Part shown: in pieces, positions 39,981 to 48,923 of the stretch | How the letters are laid out: the number at the start of each line of letters is the position of its first letter | How positions within the stretch are numbered: position 1 is the first letter of the stretch | From: JAOUEA01 sp963810915 | GTDB taxonomy: Bacteria; Actinomycetota; UBA4738; HRBIN12 | Length of the DNA stretch: 64,000 bases | Direction of reading: 5' to 3' | NCBI GenBank assembly: GCA_963810915.1 | Contig: CAWEPH010000004.1 | Location: forward strand, 62,001 to 126,000 | Notes under the pieces: model-generated | Databases searched by the model: none | The model's input: the letters and a program-made list of their open reading frames with translations, nothing else | Told to the model about the DNA's origin: nothing | Made by a program: the position numbers and the translations under genes

Positions 39981-42900
39981 GTGAGTGGATCGCTGACCTG
40001 CCCGGCATGCTCGGCGACGAACGATGCCGACCAGCGGTTCTGCACGACCTGCGGCGCATCCCTCGCGCACACGTGCGACACCTGCGGAACGGTGAACGCG
40101 CCGGACGCTCGCTTCTGCGGCGCGTGTGGCTCCCCGCTCGAGGCGCCATCGAGCCCGATGCCGACTGACGTGGTCGAAGAGCGGAAGGTCGTTTCGGTCC
40201 TGTTCGCCGATCTTGCCGGGTTCACCGCCGCATCGGACGGCGCCGATCCCGAAGACGTCAAGGCACGCCTCCATCCCTACTTCGCTCGCGCTCGTGAAGA
40301 GATCGAGTCGCTCGGCGGCCTCGTCGAGAAGTTCATCGGCGACGCCGTCGTCGGTCTGTTCGGCGCGCCGACCTCGCGTGAGGACGACGCGGCGCGGGCC
40401 GTGGAGGCGGCCTGGGGGATCGCTCGCGCGATCGACGGGTTGAACGAGCAAGATCCGACGCTCGAGCTCGCGGTCCGGATCGCGGTCGACACGGGCGAGG
40501 CCGTCGTGGATCTCAACGCGAACGCCGAACGCGGCGAGACGATCGCGACGGGTGATGTGATGAACACCGCGTCGCGACTCCAGCACGAGGCGCCCGTCGG
40601 CGGCGTCGTGGTCGGTGAACGAACGTACCGCTCGGCGATGCAGTCCTTCGATTGGGAGCCGCTGGACCCCGTGAGCGTCAGGGGGAAAGCAACCCCGATC
40701 CCGATCTGGTGCGTCATCGGTGTACGTCCGGAGCACGAGCGCGCGCCGCTCGCGCCGTTGATCGGCCGCGGCCGCGAGCTCGAGCTCCTCGGCGCGGTGT
40801 GGGACAAGGTGCGCGCGGATCGGCGCACGCACCTCGTCACGGTCTTCGGCCCGCCGGGGATCGGTAAGAGCCGCCTCGTGCGCGAGCTGCGCCCGCGTCT
40901 CGAGCGGGAGGGCGTATTCATCAAGGGTCGATGCCGCCCGTACGGCGAGACGACGGGCTACGGCGCGTTCGGTCAGCAGGTGTCGCAGATCGCGGGGATC
41001 TTCGAGACCGATCCGACGAACGTCGCGCGCGCCAAGCTCCGCGAGCGCGCCGCCGCCCTGCTGCCCGACATGGACGCGGACGAGGTGGCCGCACATCTCG
41101 CGATCCTCCTCGGACTGTCGAACGAGGGCGCGCCCGACAAGCAGCTCCTGTTCTTCTCCGCGCGCCGGTTCGTCGAAGCCGTAGCCCGAACGCACCCGAC
41201 GACCTTGGTGTTCGAGGACATCCACTGGGCCGAGCCGGCGCTCCTGGAGCTCCTCGAGTCGCTCGCCTCACGGCTGACCGACGTACCGATGTTCCTGATC
41301 ACGCTGGCCCGGCCGGATCTCCTCGACGTGCAACCGACGTGGGGCGGGGGGCTCCCGCGGTACACGGCGGTCCACCTGGAGCCGCTCGACGACGAGGACG
41401 CACACGAGCTCGTGGGCGCGCTGCTCGCCGGGTCGGATGAGGCCGCGGGTTATGCGGACCGTCTCGTCAACGCGAGCGGCGGCAACCCGCTGTTCCTCGA
41501 GGAGCTGGCGGCATCCGTCACCGAGCGCACGGCCGATTTCGTCGCCGGGCTGCCGACGACGGTGCAGGCGATCATCGCCGCCCGCTTGGACGCGCTCCCA
41601 CGTCACCACCGGCACGTGCTCCAGGACGCCGCGGTGATCGGGCGCATCTTCTGGCGGGGTCCGCTCGCGGCGCTCCAGAGCGATGATGGCGAGCTGGATG
41701 CGACCCTGGACGATCTGGAGCGCCGAGACTTCATCCGCCGGCAACCGACGTCGGACGTTCCGGCCGACCGCGAGTTCATCTTCAAGCACGTGCTCACGCG
41801 CGAGGTTGCGTACGGGACGCTGCCACGAGCCGCGCGACGCGAGCGTCACCGCGCGGTCGCGGTGTTCATCGAGCGCGAGGCGGGTGACCGCGTCCGGGAT
41901 TCCGCGTCGATCCTGGCTCACCACTATCGCGAAGCTGGTGACGACGCGAAGACGGCCATGTATCTGACGATGGCGGCCGATGTCGCGTCGCGAGCCTGGG
42001 CCAAACAGCAGGCGATCATCCTGCTCGGGGAGGCGATCGAGATCGCCGAACGCATCGCCGATCGCGATCTCCTGATCGGCGCCCGGCTCACCCGTGCCTC
42101 GACGCTGATCGACGCGGCGCGGTTCACCGACTCGTTGGAGGACTTGGACTGGCTGATCGAGAGGGCGGAGGGTCGCGATCTCGCCCTCGCGCACCTCGCC
42201 CGCGCGAGGGCCGCCTTCTGGGTCGCCGACGCCGCCGGCGTTGTCGCGCACAGCACCGCCGCGGCGGACATCGCGGAGCGATTCGACGACCGCGAGCTCC
42301 AGGGACGCGCACTGGCCGCGCGATCCGAGGCCGAAGCCATGCGAGGAAACATCCCGGCAGCGTTCGCGACGTGGGAGCGGGTCGAGCACACGTGGCCGGC
42401 CGAACGGCGCGACGCTTCGTACGCGAGGTTCCTGGCGACGCGGTCGATGATGTCGTACTGGACCGGCGACTACGAGACGTGCCTCGCCATGGCGACCGAG
42501 GCTCACCGATCGGGGACCGAGGCGTCGAACCTCGAGGCGTCGGTCACGAGCGCGTGCAATGGGGGGTTAGCGCTCGTCGGCCTCTCGCGACACGAAGAGG
42601 GCATCGCGTGGCTCGACCGAGCGATCCAGCTCGGTCGCGAGTGGGAGGAGAGGTCGTTCCGATTCACGGCTCGCGCGATGAACATGCGAGCGGGCGCCCT
42701 CCGCGAGACCGGTGATCTGGCGGCCGCCCGGGCGCAGAGTGAGGAAGGGCTCGAGCTCGCGAAGGACTCCGGATTCCCACCCGCCGTGATCAGCGCCCGA
42801 CTCGACCTCCTGTACGCCGACCTCATGGCCGAGGACGTCGGGGCGGCCGAGCGAACGATCCCCGACCTCGCCGATGCGCTCGAGGGTGCGAAGGGCTTCC

Positions 42901-43331
42901 ACCAGTTCCTCTGGTCGATCCGCTTGATCGTTGCGCGTGCCGAAGCGGCCCGTCTTGCCGGGCGGTACGACGACGCGATCTCCTTCGGGCAGAACGCTCT
43001 CGTCGAAGCGGAGCGGTTCGGCCGCCGCAAGTACGACTGCCTGGCCCGGGTCCCCCTCGCTCGCGCGCTCGTCGCGACCGGACGACCGGGAGACGCCGTC
43101 GACGTGCTCACCCGGGCCGTCGTCGAGGCCGAACGGCTCGGTCATCTGCCCTCGCGCTGGCCCGCGTTTTCGGCGATGGCCGAGGCGGAAGCGGCGCTCG
43201 GTGACGAGGAGGCTGCCGCCAACGCGCGCGCCGCGGCGGTTCGGAGCATCGAGGAGTTCGCGAGCGGGCTTACGGAGGCGCACCGAGCGGCCTTGCTGGC
43301 ACGCGCGGACGTCGTTGCCCTGATGTCCTGA
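39981..43331 (+). CDS. cyclase-AAA-TPR signalling protein (second of three)
   Basis: A 1116-residue protein with a double zinc ribbon at the N-terminus (LTCPACSATNDADQRFCTTC, then HTCDTCGTVNAPDARFCGAC). The cyclase domain (about 60-240) has VSVLFADLAGFTAASD, VEKFIGDAVVGLFG and ATGDVMNTASRL. The AAA ATPase has Walker A GPPGIGKSR and Walker B TLVFEDIHWAEPALLE. The TPR-like C-terminus runs from about residue 640 on (ALAHLARARAAFWVADAAGV; HEEGIAWLDRAIQLGREWEE). All three catalytic motifs are intact. GTG 39981 starts immediately before the first ribbon. The protein ends 80 bases before the GntR gene but is probably transcribed separately, because a promoter with operator repeats lies between. Confidence 0.88.
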   Translation: MSGSLTCPACSATNDADQRFCTTCGASLAHTCDTCGTVNAPDARFCGACGSPLEAPSSPMPTDVVEERKVVSVLFADLAGFTAASDGADPEDVKARLHPYFARAREEIESLGGLVEKFIGDAVVGLFGAPTSREDDAARAVEAAWGIARAIDGLNEQDPTLELAVRIAVDTGEAVVDLNANAERGETIATGDVMNTASRLQHEAPVGGVVVGERTYRSAMQSFDWEPLDPVSVRGKATPIPIWCVIGVRPEHERAPLAPLIGRGRELELLGAVWDKVRADRRTHLVTVFGPPGIGKSRLVRELRPRLEREGVFIKGRCRPYGETTGYGAFGQQVSQIAGIFETDPTNVARAKLRERAAALLPDMDADEVAAHLAILLGLSNEGAPDKQLLFFSARRFVEAVARTHPTTLVFEDIHWAEPALLELLESLASRLTDVPMFLITLARPDLLDVQPTWGGGLPRYTAVHLEPLDDEDAHELVGALLAGSDEAAGYADRLVNASGGNPLFLEELAASVTERTADFVAGLPTTVQAIIAARLDALPRHHRHVLQDAAVIGRIFWRGPLAALQSDDGELDATLDDLERRDFIRRQPTSDVPADREFIFKHVLTREVAYGTLPRAARRERHRAVAVFIEREAGDRVRDSASILAHHYREAGDDAKTAMYLTMAADVASRAWAKQQAIILLGEAIEIAERIADRDLLIGARLTRASTLIDAARFTDSLEDLDWLIERAEGRDLALAHLARARAAFWVADAAGVVAHSTAAADIAERFDDRELQGRALAARSEAEAMRGNIPAAFATWERVEHTWPAERRDASYARFLATRSMMSYWTGDYETCLAMATEAHRSGTEASNLEASVTSACNGGLALVGLSRHEEGIAWLDRAIQLGREWEERSFRFTARAMNMRAGALRETGDLAAARAQSEEGLELAKDSGFPPAVISARLDLLYADLMAEDVGAAERTIPDLADALEGAKGFHQFLWSIRLIVARAEAARLAGRYDDAISFGQNALVEAERFGRRKYDCLARVPLARALVATGRPGDAVDVLTRAVVEAERLGHLPSRWPAFSAMAEAEAALGDEEAAANARAAAVRSIEEFASGLTEAHRAALLARADVVALMS

Positions 43332-43367
43332 ATGGGCGCGAGCGTTGCGGTCGGAACGAAACGCGGT

Positions 43368-43396
43368 CTTGGTCGTTGACTGGTCTGTAACTGGTC
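43368..43396 (+). promoter_or_regulatory. GntR-promoter with three 11-base-spaced TGGTC repeats
   Basis: CTTGGTC, ACTGGTC and ACTGGTC, each separated by 4 bases. TTGACT (43376-43381) and TACCGT (43400-43405) form a promoter overlapping the repeats. ACTGGTC equals the half-site of the DasR operator (dre), the best-known HutC-type GntR target. The same triplet recurs at 47964. Confidence 0.7.
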
Positions 43397-43412
43397 CGCT
43401 ACCGTCCCACCC

Positions 43413-44177
43413 ATGGCGTCGACCCGTGTTCCCTCGGCGACGATCGGCCGGGTCGAGCAACCCCGCTACCTCCAACTCGCCAGGCTGATGCGCGCCGACA
43501 TCGACCGGGGCGTCATCCAAGTGAGCGACCGGCTGCCTGGCGAGCGAGAGATCTGTCGCCGGTTCGGGGTCAGTCGCACGACCGTGCGCCGCGCGCTCGA
43601 GGAGCTCGAGAGCCACGGCTACGTCCGCGCCGACGGGACGAGGGGCTGGTTCGTGACGCCCCTCGTGGAGCCGAACGCCCTGCTCGGCTTCACCGACCTC
43701 GCCGCCGAGCGCGGGCTCGAGGCTACGTCCCGCGTCCTCGCCTGCACCTCGCGGGAGGCGACCCTCTCGGAAGGCGACGATCTGGGGGCGCCACCGGGTG
43801 CCCAGGTGCTCGAGCTCGAGCGGGTCAGGTTGTTGGGCGGCGTCCCGGTCGGGTGGCAGCGCGCGGTCGCGGCGGCGTGGCTCGCTCCGGGCATCGTCTC
43901 GCGCGACTACGCGACCAACTCCCTGTTCGACGGCTTCCGAACGGAGGGGATCGTGCCGGCGCGCGCGGACTACGACGTCCGCGCGGGCACCGCGGACAAG
44001 CGTCAGGCGAAGCTCCTCGACGTCCCGCTCGGCGCGAGCGTGCTGCTGATCAAGGCGACGATATGGGACGAGGAGGGCCGCAGGATCGAAGTCTCCGAGG
44101 GGGCCTTCGCCGGCGAACGCTATCGGTTCCGCGCCTCCGTCACCGCGAGCGCGGTACCTGAGGCCGGATCGCGGTGA
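43413..44177 (+). CDS. GntR-family (HutC/UTRA) transcriptional regulator
   Basis: A 254-residue regulator. Residues 18-85 form the GntR winged helix (YLQLARLMRADIDRGVIQVS, GEREICRRFGVSRTTVRRAL, EELESHGYVRADGTRGWFV). Residues 95-245 form a UTRA ligand domain (LEATSRVLACTSREATLSEG, QVLELERVRLLGGVPVGWQR, LLIKATIWDEEGRRIEVSEG). HutC-type regulators sense sugars or amino-acid derivatives, often phosphorylated sugars. It heads the transport locus and overlaps the DppB gene by four bases. The repeats just upstream and before the bicupin gene are its probable operators. Confidence 0.9.
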   Translation: MASTRVPSATIGRVEQPRYLQLARLMRADIDRGVIQVSDRLPGEREICRRFGVSRTTVRRALEELESHGYVRADGTRGWFVTPLVEPNALLGFTDLAAERGLEATSRVLACTSREATLSEGDDLGAPPGAQVLELERVRLLGGVPVGWQRAVAAAWLAPGIVSRDYATNSLFDGFRTEGIVPARADYDVRAGTADKRQAKLLDVPLGASVLLIKATIWDEEGRRIEVSEGAFAGERYRFRASVTASAVPEAGSR

Positions 44178-45184
44178 GCACCCACGAGCCCGCTGCAGCC
44201 GACGTCGCCCCGCCGAAGACCCCGCATCCCGTCCGCGATCTCCTGATCCAGCGCACGCTGCTCGGGTTCCTCACCCTCTTCTTCGTATCGGTGATCGTCT
44301 TCGCCGCGACCCAGGTGCTGCCCGGCAACGCGGCGTACGCCGTGTTGGGCCAGACGGCCACCCCGGAGTCCCTGGCCTCGCTCGAGCATCGGCTCGGTCT
44401 GGATCGTCCCGCGGTCGAGCAGTACTGGGATTGGCTGCACGGTCTGCTGCGCGGCGACCTGGGCACGAGCCTGGTCGGCCAGCAGCAGCCGGTCGGGGAG
44501 CTGGTGTGGCCGCGGGTCGTGAACTCCGCGGTGCTCGTGCTGCTCGCGGGGGTGATCGGGTCCATCGTCGGCGTGCTGCTGGGCCTCGCCGCCGCACTCC
44601 GCCGCGATCGAGCCTCGGATCACGTCATGTCGGTCCTGGCGCTCGCCGTGACGTCGCTGCCGGAGTTCGCGATCGCGATCGCGCTCGTGTTCCTGTTCGC
44701 GACGAACGTGTTCCACCTCTTCCCCGCGGTCTCGCCGATCCCGCCCGGAGAGAAGCCGTGGGATCAGCCGCAGATGCTGGTGCTCCCTGTGCTCACGTTG
44801 GTGATCGTGGTCGTCCCGTACATCTTCCGCATGATGCGGGCGGCGAGCGTCGAGGCCCTGGAGAGTGACTACGTCGAGATGGCGCGGCTCAAGGGCATGT
44901 CGAGACGGGCCGTGCTGCTCCGTCACGCCCTGCCGAACGCGCTGCCGGCCACGATCCAGGCGATCGGGCTGACCTTCCTGTACCTCGCGGGGGGCATCGT
45001 GCTCGTTGAGTACGTGTTCGCGTACCCGGGGATCGGCGCGGGGCTCGTCAACGCCGTCACCGACAAGGACATCCCCGCGATCCAGTTCATCGTGATCCTC
45101 CTCGCCGCCTTCTACGTGTTCATCAACATCGCGACCGACGTCGTGACCCTGATGGCGAGTCCCCGGCGCCGGGTGCCCCGATGA
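44174..45184 (+). CDS. DppB/OppB-type ABC transporter permease
   Basis: A 336-residue permease with six membrane segments. The first is RTLLGFLTLFFVSVIVFAAT, followed by the family's ATQVLPGNAAYAVLG and LGLDRPAVEQYWDWLHGLL. The EAA loop is YVEMARLKGMSRRAVLLRHA, and the terminal FAYPGIGAGLVNAVTDKDIP motif is typical of DppB. It pairs with the next gene to form the channel of a peptide/oligosaccharide-type importer. The start overlaps the GntR stop and the stop overlaps the DppC start, so translation is coupled. Confidence 0.92.
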   Translation: MSTHEPAAADVAPPKTPHPVRDLLIQRTLLGFLTLFFVSVIVFAATQVLPGNAAYAVLGQTATPESLASLEHRLGLDRPAVEQYWDWLHGLLRGDLGTSLVGQQQPVGELVWPRVVNSAVLVLLAGVIGSIVGVLLGLAAALRRDRASDHVMSVLALAVTSLPEFAIAIALVFLFATNVFHLFPAVSPIPPGEKPWDQPQMLVLPVLTLVIVVVPYIFRMMRAASVEALESDYVEMARLKGMSRRAVLLRHALPNALPATIQAIGLTFLYLAGGIVLVEYVFAYPGIGAGLVNAVTDKDIPAIQFIVILLAAFYVFINIATDVVTLMASPRRRVPR

Positions 45185-46134
45185 CGAGCCACAGGGACGC
45201 CGTGGCGGAGCCGTCCGTTCCGCGGGTGCGGCGTTCGGAGCTCGGGCACATCCTGCGCGATACGACGCGCACGGCGAGGGGCCGCGTGGGTCTCGGTCTC
45301 ACGCTCTTCGTGCTGCTGCTGGCGTTCGTCGGTCCGTTCCTGGCGCCGTACGATCCGAACGCCTACGTGACGGCGCCGTTCAGCAAGCCGTCCGCCCTCC
45401 ACCGGCTCGGCGGCGACTTCCTCGGCCGCGACGTCCTCAGCCGGGTCCTGGCGGGCGGCTGGCAGCTGATCGTGCTCGCCGCGGCGGCGACGGTGATCGG
45501 TGTCGCGCTCGGCGCGGCGGCCGGGATCTACGCCGGCTACCGACGGGGGTTGCCCGACACGATCGTGATGCGCGCCGTCGACGTGCTGCTCGCCTTCCCC
45601 CAGCTCGTGTTCGTCCTGTTGCTGGTGTCCGTGGTGGGACCCAGCGACCGGCTGCTGGTCTTGGCCGTCGGGATATCGCACGCACCTCAGGTCGCCCGGG
45701 TGCTCCGCGCGTCGACGCTCGACGTGTCCGAACGCGACTTCGTGAAGGCGGTGGAGATCACCGGGGTCTCGGGCCGCCGGGTCATGCTCGGCGAGATCCT
45801 GCCCAACCTGGTGACCCCGCTGATGGTCGAGGTCGGCCTGCGTATGACGTACTCGATCGTGATCATGGCGGGCCTGTCGTTCATCGGATTCGGGCTCCCG
45901 CCGCCGCAGCCGAACTGGGGCACGATGATCAACGAGAACCGGATCGGCCTGACGTTGAACGCGTGGGCCGCGCTGACGCCCGCCGCGATGATCGCCATCC
46001 TCACGATCGGCCTGAACACGTTCACCGACGCGATCACCCGGGTGGCGCTGGGGGTCGATCGACGTGAGGTCGACCCCCCGGCGGCCGCCTCGGCGCAGGT
46101 GCCGTTGGCCGTCGGCGCGACGACGAGCCGGTGA
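45181..46134 (+). CDS. DppC/OppC-type ABC transporter permease
   Basis: A 317-residue partner permease. It has the DppC N-terminal helix (LGLTLFVLLLAFVGPFLAPY), HRLGGDFLGRDVLSRVLAGG and the EAA loop ERDFVKAVEITGVSGRRVML. LSFIGFGLPPPQPNWGTMI is a DppC hallmark. Six membrane segments are expected. The ATG overlaps the DppB stop. The ATP-binding gene follows five bases after its stop. Confidence 0.92.
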   Translation: MTSHRDAVAEPSVPRVRRSELGHILRDTTRTARGRVGLGLTLFVLLLAFVGPFLAPYDPNAYVTAPFSKPSALHRLGGDFLGRDVLSRVLAGGWQLIVLAAAATVIGVALGAAAGIYAGYRRGLPDTIVMRAVDVLLAFPQLVFVLLLVSVVGPSDRLLVLAVGISHAPQVARVLRASTLDVSERDFVKAVEITGVSGRRVMLGEILPNLVTPLMVEVGLRMTYSIVIMAGLSFIGFGLPPPQPNWGTMINENRIGLTLNAWAALTPAAMIAILTIGLNTFTDAITRVALGVDRREVDPPAAASAQVPLAVGATTSR

Positions 46135-46138
46135 AGGA

Positions 46139-47975
46139 GTGAGCGTCCCGACGCCGCTCGTGAGGCCGCTCGATGCCCCCAGGCTGCGGGTCGAGGACCT
46201 GACGATCGCCTCCACCCGAGGCGTCGAGATCCTCCAGGACGTCTCGCTCGACGTCATCGCCGGCGAGGTGCTCGGCCTCGTCGGAGAGTCGGGGTCCGGG
46301 AAGACGACGCTCGCGCTCGGGATGATCGGCTACGTCCGGCGCGGCCTCCGGTTCGCCGGCGGACTCGTTCAGCTCGACGGTCGGGATCTGCTCACGCTCG
46401 CGCGAGCCGGAGCTCCGGAGACTGCGTGGATCGACGCTCGCCTACGTCCCGCAGGATCCGGCGACCGCGCTGAACCCGTCCCGCAGGATCGGGTCGCAGC
46501 TGCGCGAGTCGCTCACGTTCCACGACCACCACGGCGCCGAGGTCGAGGATCGGATCTCGGAACTGATGGATGAGGTGGGCCTCTCGGCGGTTCCCGGCGT
46601 GCTCGACGTCTTCCCCCATCAGCTCTCGGGCGGGCAGCAGCAGCGCGTCACGATCGCGATGGCGTTCGCGTGCCGTCCGGCGGTGATCGTCCTCGACGAG
46701 CCGACGACCGGCCTGGACGTGACCACCCAGCGCACGGTCCTGTCGACGGTGGCCCAGCTCTGCACCCGCTACGACGTCGCGGCCGTCTACGTGAGCCACG
46801 ACGTGGCGGTGGTGGGCGAGCTGGCGAGCCGGGTCGCGGTGCTCTACGCGGGTCGCGTGGTCGAGGTCGGCCGGGTCCCCGACGTCTTCGGTGCCCCGGG
46901 GCACCCGTACTCGCACGGGCTCCTGCGAGCGGTCCCCTCGCCGGATCGTGCCGAGCGTCTCCATGGCATGGACGGCATCCCGCCGCGTCCGGGCGCACGT
47001 CCGGCCGGCTGCGCCTTCGCGCCGCGTTGCCCGCTCGCGGTGGACGTCTGCCGGACGGAGGTGCCGGACCTCCGGGCGGCGCACGGCCCCGGTCATCTCG
47101 CTCGTTGCGTCTTCGCGACCCCGGACCTCGTCGCGGTGGGCGGCACGTCGCCGGGGTCGGACTTCGAGGTGGGGGCCGGGTCAACCGTCGCCGGACCGGC
47201 AGCGGAGGGATCCGTGCTCACCATCGCGGACCTGGACGCCTCCTTCGGACCGACCCAGGTGCTCCACGGCATCTCGCTCGAGGTGCGGCGGGGAGAGTGC
47301 GTCGCGGTGGTGGGGGAGTCCGGATCCGGGAAGACGACGCTCGCGCGGTGCATCGTCGGGCTGCACGCGAACTGGTCCGGGGACGTCGTGTTCGAGGGCG
47401 CGGCGTTGCCCCACGGCCTCCGGCATCGCTCGATCGACCAGCTCCGGCGGCTCCAGTACGTGTTCCAGAATCCCTACGCCTCGCTGAACCCGCGGCGCAG
47501 CATCGGCGGGCTCGTGGCGCAGCCCGTCGACCACTTCACGAAGCTCGACCGCCGCGAGAGCGACCGGGCCGTGCGCGACGCGATCGCTTCGGTCTCCCTG
47601 CCGGTCGACCTCGTGGGCCGGTATCCGGATCAGCTCTCAGGCGGCGAACGTCAGCGGGTGGCGATCTCGCGCACGATCGTGGTGGGGCCCTCCCTGCTCG
47701 TCTGCGACGAGGTCACGTCGGCGCTCGACGTCTCCGTGCAGGCCTCCGTCGTGGAGATGCTCCGCCGGCTGCAGGCCGAGCGCTCGCTGTCGCTGCTGTT
47801 CATCACGCACAACCTCGCGCTCGTGCGGAGCGTCGCCCAACACGTGGTCGTGATGAAAGAAGGACGGGTCGTGGAGGCCGGACGGGTCGAGGCGGTGCTC
47901 GATCACCCGAAGGATGCCTACACGCGTGCGTTGATGAGCGACGTGCCGCGCTTCGACGCGCGTACTGGTCGTTGA
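46139..47975 (+). CDS. double ATP-binding ABC protein (DppD-DppF fusion), frameshifted
   Basis: Two ABC ATPase domains in one gene of about 610 codons. The first has Walker A GLVGESGSGKTTLALG; after a one-base excess near 46405 the frame resumes ELRRLRGSTLAYVPQDPATA. It continues with LSGGQQQRVTIAMAFACRPA and VIVLDEPTTGLDV, plus the oligopeptide-family Cys tail (GCAFAPRCPLAVDVCRTEVP). The second has VVGESGSGKTTLARCIVGLH, LSGGERQRVAISRTIVVG and LLVCDEVTSALDVSVQ. This would power the DppBC permeases. Only one extra G disrupts it, so a sequence error is plausible; otherwise the first half is lost. The true start (GTG 46139 or 46160) is uncertain. Confidence 0.8.
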
Positions 47976-47992
47976 CTGGTCATGAACTGGTC
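47964..47992 (+). promoter_or_regulatory. bicupin-operon promoter with three ACTGGTC repeats
   Basis: ACTGGTC three times, separated by 4 bases (11-base period), overlapping the end of the ATPase gene. TTGACT (47972-47977) and TAGGGT (47995-48000) are 17 bases apart and form a promoter interleaved with the repeats. The arrangement matches the site in front of the GntR gene. Confidence 0.75.
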
Positions 47993-48056
47993 TGTAGGGT
48001 CGAAGCATGGGGACGGTTCGGGCGTCACGACGACGACGCCGCGGGTGGAGGCCGAG

Positions 48057-48923
48057 GTGAGCGGCTACCGCCCGTCGCCGCGCCCGACCTTCGATGAAGC
48101 GACACCGCTCCGCCGCGCGGACGTCGTCACCTACACCTGGGGCGACGATGGGTCGGGCGAGGTCCAGGATTGGCTCTACGTGTCGTCGGAGAAGATCCAC
48201 GAGCTCGTCTTCGGGCTCCCGCCGCGTGGGTCGTTCCGCCACTCCGACGAGTTCCGGACGATCTTCGCCGCCGACGAGCTCCTCTACGTCCTGAGCGGCA
48301 CGTTGTTGCTCGCGAACCCGGAGTCCGGCGAGGCGCATCGTGTCGAGGCCGGTGAGGCCGCCTTCTTCCGGCGCGATACCTGGCACCACGCGCACGCGAT
48401 CGGTCCGGATGCGCTGCGGGTCCTCGAGTTGTTCGCACCGCCGCCCGCCGCCGGGACCTCCGGAGCCTACGCGCGATCCCAGCCACTGCTGTCGGCGGTG
48501 GCCCTCGGCGACGATGGGCAGCTCGGGAGCCTCGTCCCCGGGGAACCGCCGTCGCGCCGGGACACGATGCGGGTCGTGCGGGAGGCCGACCTGCGTTGGC
48601 GTCTCGAGCCGGGCACCCCCGGTCCGGTGCCCGTGGGCCTGTTCGCCAGCACGGAGCACCTCACCGTGGGCATGATGGACCTGCACCCCGGCCAGCGCGG
48701 GACGTGGCACACGCATGCCGGGGACGAATGCGGCTATGTCTTGGAGGGGTCCTTGGCTCTCGCCGTCGAGGGCTCCGACGCGCGGAAGTGGTTCGAGTTG
48801 CAGGCCGGGGACGGGTGGTACGTCCCGGAGGGAGTGGAGCACCGGTATCAGGCCCACGAGGGATCGACGCGGTACGTGTTCGCGGCGGCACCTTCGTACA
48901 CGAGCTCGAAAGGGAGGCCGTGA
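48057..48923 (+). CDS. two-domain cupin protein
   Basis: A 288-residue bicupin. The first cupin barrel contains AADELLYVLSGTLLLANPES and AGEAAFFRRDTWHHA, with few His ligands. The second has LHPGQRGTWHTHAGDECGYV, LEGSLALAVEG and GDGWYVPEGVEHRYQ, the complete HxH-E-H metal site, so only the C-terminal domain is likely to be catalytic or ligand-binding. The function may be a sugar isomerase or dioxygenase-like step, or sensing. GTG 48057 has GGTGGAGG six bases upstream and fits the promoter at 47972. It overlaps the next start by one base. Confidence 0.78.
   Translation: MSGYRPSPRPTFDEATPLRRADVVTYTWGDDGSGEVQDWLYVSSEKIHELVFGLPPRGSFRHSDEFRTIFAADELLYVLSGTLLLANPESGEAHRVEAGEAAFFRRDTWHHAHAIGPDALRVLELFAPPPAAGTSGAYARSQPLLSAVALGDDGQLGSLVPGEPPSRRDTMRVVREADLRWRLEPGTPGPVPVGLFASTEHLTVGMMDLHPGQRGTWHTHAGDECGYVLEGSLALAVEGSDARKWFELQAGDGWYVPEGVEHRYQAHEGSTRYVFAAAPSYTSSKGRP

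Noticed and set aside
46670..48097. A 475-codon plus-strand frame overlapping the ABC ATPase
   Set aside because: It is the shifted frame of the ATPase gene, whose Walker and signature motifs lie in the other frame.
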